NCBI GenBank assembly: GCA_910584405.1
Contig: CAJUAL010000003.1
Location: 80,288-144,287, forward strand
Direction of reading: 5' to 3'
DNA: 64,000 nt
DNA from: an uncultured Vampirovibrio sp.
GTDB lineage: Bacteria > Cyanobacteriota > Vampirovibrionia > Gastranaerophilales > Gastranaerophilaceae
Positions 60,201 through 64,000 of this stretch are shown here, one piece after another (the stretch's first letter is position 1; each line of letters starts with the position of its first letter). The notes below the pieces were generated by a model. That model did not search any database. It was not told the origin of the DNA and saw only the letters and a program-made list of their open reading frames with translations. The translations under genes and the position numbers were made by a program.

Positions 60201-60807
60201 GGGTGACGTTAATATGCGCGCTATTGTTTCTTATGAAGAAAAAGCCGCAAGAAAAGAAGAACTTGATACCCAAATCAAAACTCTTTCAACCGAACGCCAG
60301 TCAATTTTAGATAAAATGAACGGTTTTGAACAACAGAAAAAAGAAGCGTTTATGACAACGTTTACTGCTATAAACGAAAACTTCAAAGACATTTATCATC
60401 AATTATCAGAAGGCGAAGGAAGACTTATTCTGGAAAATGAAAAAGATCCGCTTTCTGCCGGCATGACGATTGAAGCAAAACCGAGAGATAAAACCACAAA
60501 TAATAAACTCGGGGCGCTATCTGGCGGCGAAAAAGCCTTGACAGCTTTAGCCTTGGTATTTTCTATACAAAAATATCTGCCTGCGCCTTTTTACGCGCTT
60601 GACGAGGTTGACGCAAGCTTAGATACAATGAATGTTGAAAGAATTGCAGAAATGGTTAAAAAACAATCATCAGATACCCAGTTCTTAGTGGTAAGCCACA
60701 GAAGACCGATGATTGAAGCTGCAAACAGAACAATTGGTGTTACCCAAAAAGAAAAAGGTAAAACTAAAGTTACAGGTGTAAAATTAAGAGAAGATGACAA
60801 TGAATAA
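57298..60807 (+). CDS. smc: Chromosome partition protein SMC
   Basis: An ATPase that compacts and segregates chromosomes with ScpA and ScpB. The 1169 residues are normal length. The N-terminal head has the Walker A motif GPNGSGKSNIIDSVMFALG (about 31-49). Two long coiled-coil arms flank the hinge (about 500-655, with GVHAPLMQLGTV and GRATFIPLNKV). The C-terminal head has the signature LSGGEKALTALAL and Walker B FYALDEVDASLD. scpA overlaps its end by 14 bases, so the condensin genes form one operon. Confidence 0.97.
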   Translation: MYIKQLEIDNFKSFANKSEIPLLKGFTTVSGPNGSGKSNIIDSVMFALGLRTGSALRIENLSDFITTFNNKNEAMVKVVFGDVEGDKELSVGRRIKKTNQGFASTYYLNDKVDTLTNIRSILEKYNITPNSYNVMMQGDVNSIVMCSSKVRRGIIDEIAGVADFDRRIDQATGELKTVEQRVEAAALILSEVEKTLEQLKSEREVALKYKKLQEEKSGLESQISTVKFFDLKRNLEMAHENILQSNKKLKEEQANKTDLDEKIKLINEKYKELDAKLKEQGEDERNKLKDSQSDLTARIQTKKNAIDYSQTQIQKGLQSIENAKNGIESYKKKIEDERLNIKLAHDKIGILESQLTEKKEELSKKLADISGLSSTADKYIQERNDVSRSLDSLKDKDNELLKESLPKENDLRNLKKEIEEAKEFIESAENAKANFGDNKSLKQLEVDNLKKEMDELKEIQTKTMQELDDAKTAIEDYDHDVRAAYRKFTEMEAQRRAVSSSGSSIPITTVMNAHLEGVHAPLMQLGTVDEEYSLALDIAFGGRLAHIVVDDTHAAYVAMELLNSSRAGRATFIPLNKVKKAPGRLQLPKNRGVIDFAINLVDFDDMYLDAFFYAVGDTLIVEDAEAAEQLMGKFRMVTLDGKLYEKSSAITGGYVKKSIFGFGQNDDKELENAKAKLDDLQKKYDEAVQRKKLLEDKLDKIRVTYSSSSTEFSKAKIELSNMTSQFENSQNLLETKKAFVSENEPKIEKLNSELDKIEAKRVELADKIQEAQDKLAELDALLNDKDLKDLKEKTQGIEDEIRHLNNSLMGVNNEINGYNNTIKFNEQLIISKEDDIKNTTKNNESLEKDKETYAAEIVQLEEQLTALSDKIAVIDEKIGELVKQKEEIHTSLVDLQTNSAVKASEIDRINEQIESFKLRRKELEPQLKEASEILENSGVEISKLEPVDISIDDLNAKIQRLDKRMQELGDVNMRAIVSYEEKAARKEELDTQIKTLSTERQSILDKMNGFEQQKKEAFMTTFTAINENFKDIYHQLSEGEGRLILENEKDPLSAGMTIEAKPRDKTTNNKLGALSGGEKALTALALVFSIQKYLPAPFYALDEVDASLDTMNVERIAEMVKKQSSDTQFLVVSHRRPMIEAANRTIGVTQKEKGKTKVTGVKLREDDNE

Positions 60808-61627
60808 TAATAATCTTATAAACTCTCAAGACTTAGAATCTACAATTTATTCCCCGCAAGGCGAGTTTGACGCAAATGACGGTATCGGAATTTTGGTCGA
60901 TATGGCAAAACAGGGTAAAATTGATCCGTGGCATATTGATATTCTTGATGTAACAGAAAAATATCTTGCAAGAATGATTGAACTTAAGTCTTTAAATCTT
61001 CGAGTAGCAAGCAGGACATTGTTGTTTGCTTCAATTTTATGCCGCTTACAATCAAATGTTCTGGCAGGGCTTACGTTAGATGAGTTCCAGGATGAACCCG
61101 AACAGGATGTAATTTATGATGATGACGGGTTTATTGTTGAGTATCCCGATGAAAATCAAGAGTTTATTCCGACAAGTAACGTTGTGAGTTTTGATGAAGC
61201 ACTTCAACGCCGTACAAGTATTCGTTTAAATCGTAACCGCGTTGTTACTTTGAAAGACTTGATTAAACAGTTAGAGTTTTATGAAAAGTTAGAAAAAAGA
61301 GCTTCAATGAAAAGTGCTCATGAAAGAGCAAAACGCCATGTGAGAAATTACTCTCGCCTTACTCCTGATGAGATTGTTTCAATGGCACATGAAGAATATA
61401 TTGAAGAATCTGTCTTAAAATTAAAAGACAATTTAGAACAAATTTTTAATCATCAGGATAAAATTGAACTTAATGAGCTAACAATTCTTGGTATGGACAA
61501 GATTAGTGCGTATCTTGCATTGTTGTTTTTAAGTAGAGATACGGATTATGAATTGGAACAGGAAGAATTTTATTCTGATTTATACGTTGTAAAAGGTGGT
61601 AGAAATGTCGCAGCAGTTGAAGTCTAG
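60794..61627 (+). CDS. scpA: Segregation and condensation protein A
   Basis: The kleisin subunit that bridges the SMC heads, 277 residues. GILVDMAKQGKIDPWHIDIL and LASRTLLFASILCRLQSN-like residues (VASRTLLFASILCRLQSN) form the conserved N-terminal part that binds the SMC neck. An acidic linker (about 95-130) follows. The C-terminal winged helix reads LTILGMDKISAYLALLFLSR. It overlaps smc by 14 bases and scpB by 23. A second ATG two codons in is also possible as start. Confidence 0.93.
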   Translation: MTMNNNNLINSQDLESTIYSPQGEFDANDGIGILVDMAKQGKIDPWHIDILDVTEKYLARMIELKSLNLRVASRTLLFASILCRLQSNVLAGLTLDEFQDEPEQDVIYDDDGFIVEYPDENQEFIPTSNVVSFDEALQRRTSIRLNRNRVVTLKDLIKQLEFYEKLEKRASMKSAHERAKRHVRNYSRLTPDEIVSMAHEEYIEESVLKLKDNLEQIFNHQDKIELNELTILGMDKISAYLALLFLSRDTDYELEQEEFYSDLYVVKGGRNVAAVEV

Positions 61628-62120
61628 AATAGAAACGGTATTGTTTGTAACGGCAAAAGCTCTGTCTGTTGAGGAGATTGCCGCATATTTAGATGTTGAA
61701 AGCGAAGAAGTTGAAGAGGCTATTTTAGAGTTGATTATGGATTACGCCTCACGCGATGGTGCTTTGGAAATCGATGACGAGAACGGTTATATTTTGCAGG
61801 TAAAAGAAGAGTATAGCGATATTGTCGAAAAAATTTGTCCGATAGATTTGTCACCTGCGGTGTTAAGAACACTTCTGGTTATTGCATTAAAAGAACCTAT
61901 TCGCCAAACAGAACTTGTAAAATTACGTTCTGCTGCGTATGAACATGTTGCAGAGCTTGTTGAAAAAGGTCTTGTTGCAAAACAAAAGGACAAAAACGGA
62001 AGAAGTATTAACGTTAAAACAACAGCTAAGTTTGCCGAATACTTTAAGCTTAAAGGTGATACAAGAGCTTTAGCCCGACAACTGGAAATGGATTTGGAAG
62101 AAAAGAGAGCAGATGCGTAA
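61605..62120 (+). CDS. scpB: Segregation and condensation protein B
   Basis: The partner of ScpA in bacterial condensin, about 171 residues. It has two winged helices: SRIETVLFVTAKALSVEEIA at the N-terminus and VLRTLLVIALKEPIRQTELV in the second, with the RSAAYEHVAELVEKGLV recognition helix. The ATG at 61605 follows AGGTGG and is preferred over one three codons earlier. Overlaps with scpA and with the metalloprotease gene (8 bases) show one transcript. Confidence 0.92.
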   Translation: MSQQLKSRIETVLFVTAKALSVEEIAAYLDVESEEVEEAILELIMDYASRDGALEIDDENGYILQVKEEYSDIVEKICPIDLSPAVLRTLLVIALKEPIRQTELVKLRSAAYEHVAELVEKGLVAKQKDKNGRSINVKTTAKFAEYFKLKGDTRALARQLEMDLEEKRADA

Positions 62121-63396
62121 GGTTTTACTTGGAATATTATTTTTGGTGCTTGTTGTAGCTTTGCTGTATAAGTCGCCCTTTTCTGCAATGGTTAATTATA
62201 ATATTGCCAAGTCTATGTTCGACGGAGGGAAATATGAGCAGTCGCTGCCTTATTTTGAAAAATCGTTATTTGCTGATAATAAAGGGATTCAGGCAAGATA
62301 TTATTATGTAATGGCTTTATCTAAATCAAAACCTACGTATTCTGTACAAAAAAAACTTTACGAAATGGCAATCGGTTTACCGCAAGATGAAGCTTCAAAG
62401 GTTGCGAAAGCTCAAGCTTCAGCTTTAAGATATAAATTATTGGAAGGTGTTGAAAATAATTATATTTATAATGCGGCTATGGGAAATGATATTTTAAGAT
62501 GGGATATTAAATCTTTTCCTCTAAAAGTTTATATTGAGCAGTCCGCAGATATTCCCGACTATTATTTGCCTGCAATTAAAACTGCGCTTGAAGCTTGGAG
62601 TGAGCGAACAAATTTTGTGAAATTTGATTTAGTTGAAAATTTAGAAGGTGCAGATATTCTAATCAAGTTTAAAGATATTCCGAAAGATATTTGTTCCGGT
62701 GGTGTTTGCAGATATTCTGTAGCTTACACTGAGCCAAATGTAGGTAAAGATAATGTCTTACAGAATATGAGTTTGACATTTTATAAGACCAATCCTTTAA
62801 ATAAACCTTTTACTAATTTAGAAATTTATAACACGGCTGTTCATGAAATTGGTCATACCTTGGGGATAATGGGACATAGTGAGAATCCGAAGGATATTAT
62901 GTTTGCTGAAAAAGAAGGTGAAATTTCCGTTTATTCAGCACTTCATTCTTTATCCATGCGGGATTTGAGAACTTTAGCTCTTTTGTACCGTTTGAAACCA
63001 ACAATTTCGAATGTAAAAGATTTATCAAGTGAGAATTTTTATTATGCGCAGTTAATTATCGGCGGGGACGAAGTCAGGTTACAAAAGAAGCTGGCTGAAT
63101 ATAAAAAATACATTCAACAATATCCGAATATTGCGTCAGGTTATATAAATTTAGCAACAGTATACGCTGATTTAGGGGATTTTGATTCTGCACTGAAGAT
63201 TCTAAACCAAGCGGAAAAGCTGGTGAACAATAATGATGAGAAGTATTTAATAAACTATAATAAAGCCGTATTGTATTTTAATACTCAGGAATACCCGTTG
63301 GCAATGGAATATGCAAATAAAGCAAAATCAATAAAGAATAATCAGGGAATTGATGAATTAATTTCAGAGATAGAAAAACTAACAGGAGGGAAATAG
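62113..63396 (+). CDS. Membrane-anchored metzincin-like metalloprotease with TPRs
   Basis: A 427-residue protein with an N-terminal signal anchor (VLLGILFLVLVVALLY), so the rest is periplasmic or extracytoplasmic. A short TPR (about 28-75) comes first. The protease domain (about 130-300) has HEIGHTLGIMGH (His244, Glu245, His248, His254) and a following Met-turn DIMF with Met263, the mark of matrixin-like metzincins. C-terminal TPRs follow (about 330-427). It overlaps scpB by 8 bases, placing an exported protease in the condensin operon. The next gene is a pilin one base after its stop, a possible substrate or partner. Confidence 0.85.
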   Translation: MRKVLLGILFLVLVVALLYKSPFSAMVNYNIAKSMFDGGKYEQSLPYFEKSLFADNKGIQARYYYVMALSKSKPTYSVQKKLYEMAIGLPQDEASKVAKAQASALRYKLLEGVENNYIYNAAMGNDILRWDIKSFPLKVYIEQSADIPDYYLPAIKTALEAWSERTNFVKFDLVENLEGADILIKFKDIPKDICSGGVCRYSVAYTEPNVGKDNVLQNMSLTFYKTNPLNKPFTNLEIYNTAVHEIGHTLGIMGHSENPKDIMFAEKEGEISVYSALHSLSMRDLRTLALLYRLKPTISNVKDLSSENFYYAQLIIGGDEVRLQKKLAEYKKYIQQYPNIASGYINLATVYADLGDFDSALKILNQAEKLVNNNDEKYLINYNKAVLYFNTQEYPLAMEYANKAKSIKNNQGIDELISEIEKLTGGK

Positions 63397-63397
63397 T

Positions 63398-64000
63398 ATG
63401 AAAAATCAAGCTATAACTAGGATTTCGGGGGGGGTAACTCTTACGGCTTAGCGCGAAGCGCTTTCACCTTAGCAGAAGTTTTAATTACCCTTGGTATAAT
63501 CGGAGTTGTTGCCGCGATGACAATTCCGAGTTTGATGAATAATTATAAAGCGAAAAGGCTGCGGACTCAGTTTTTGAAAACTTATTCGGTTGTTCAGCAG
63601 GCTTTTAAGCAAATGGAAGCTGATGATGTGTCTTTAGACCCTTCGACTTATGACAGACTTGATAATCCTTTTTATAATATATTTAAACAATATTTTAAAG
63701 GGGTTACATATTGTAACTCTGCTAGTAAAGCTTGTTACAGGTGGCAAGATAGTCAGGGTGGTTATAAGAATTTGACAGGAAAGAGTAAGCTTGCTCATAC
63801 TTACTTTGATGATTGTCAGTTTGTGCTGTCTGACGGAACTTTAATAAATATAGATAATCCGTACATTCCTGGCGTTAGTCGGGTATGGGTTATGCCTGAT
63901 ATAAACGGGTATAATAATCCGCCTAATCGTTTAGGTTATGACTTGTTTGTTTTTGAGTTTAAAGACGGGGAGCTTCGGACAATGGGAAGTCTTGAAACAA
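63398..64000 (+). pseudogene. Pilin-like gene out of frame at a G8 tract, cut by window edge
   Basis: The ATG lies one base after the metalloprotease stop, with AGGAGG 8 bases upstream. Read as is, it gives MKNQAITRISGGVTLTA and stops. One extra G in the run at 63427-63434 fuses this leader to NSYGLARSAFTLAEVLITLG and a pilin-like frame open to the end of the window. No start codon lies between the stop and the prepilin motif, so no pilin can be made without the frame change. The first 45 bases match the 16.6 kb gene at 40 positions. Interpreted as a phase-variable gene in the off state; partial at its 3' end. Confidence 0.75.
63427..63434. repeat. Homopolymeric G8 tract in second pilin leader
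   Basis: Eight G residues ten codons after the ATG, again followed by TAACT, as at 16672-16679. Eight or seven G end the frame; nine (or six) join leader and pilin. Confidence 0.9.

Overview
The window is a low-GC, gene-dense stretch of a Gram-negative bacterial chromosome. My best guess is a gut-type non-photosynthetic cyanobacterial relative (Vampirovibrionia/Melainabacteria, order Gastranaerophilales). That rests on three things: pilin-like proteins starting FTLAEVLITLGI(I/V)G(V/I)VAAMTIP, a three-domain NifU with NifS, and several small proteins whose style I associate with this group (SASQARF, NPFxxxNF...DVF and FTGN-like N-termini). Outer-membrane features (ExbB/ExbD/TonB, an AsmA-like protein, a giant autotransporter) show two membranes. 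The taxonomic call is inference; no rRNA gene is present.

Layout. 0-8.3 kb: an unrecognised protein, an EF-hand protein, aspS, an RqcH/NFACT homologue, rsmE and cca. 8.3-15.2 kb: AsmA-like protein, coaX, ychF, then a cluster of three tiny genes around a ribbon-helix-helix regulator whose products share a C-terminal tail, with two nearly identical promoters. 15.2-25 kb: tuf, a frame-disrupted pilin-like gene with a G8 tract, xerC/D, bioD-like, mazG, folE2, an LExxxFG-repeat protein and nifU-nifS. 25-31.5 kb: a lineage-type surface protein, a tandem GC-rich intergenic element and a TonB-ExbB-ExbD-ExbD locus with two TrbI/VirB10-like exported proteins. 31.5-37.3 kb: dusB with a TPR protein, infC with an apparent AUA start, tRNA-Phe and a CX5R phosphatase-like protein.

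37.4-44.6 kb: a six-gene Hyf/complex-I-like membrane operon. Its large subunit keeps one cysteine of each NiFe-binding pair but has serine in place of both bridging cysteines, so it looks like an Ehr-type complex rather than a working hydrogenase. 44.6-52.9 kb: a GT41 (OGT/HMW1C-type) glycosyltransferase divergent from a 2191-residue autotransporter with an Asn/Thr/Ser-rich repetitive passenger, a plausible glycosyltransferase-adhesin pair. 53-57 kb: MerR, a lone UmuC-like polymerase, a regulator made only of four GntR-type winged helices, and a pilin-like gene divergent from an XRE regulator across a 22-bp palindrome. 57.3-63.4 kb: smc-scpA-scpB with a metzincin/TPR protein. 63.4 kb to the end: a second pilin-like gene with a G8 tract, cut by the window edge.

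The most striking pattern is the pair of pilin-like genes 47 kb apart. They share a 45-bp start region (SD spacing, start codon, leader peptide and a G8 run), and in both the G8 puts the mature pilin out of frame. One extra G would restore each. This looks like a phase-variable leader cassette, though an assembly error or programmed frameshifting must be excluded.
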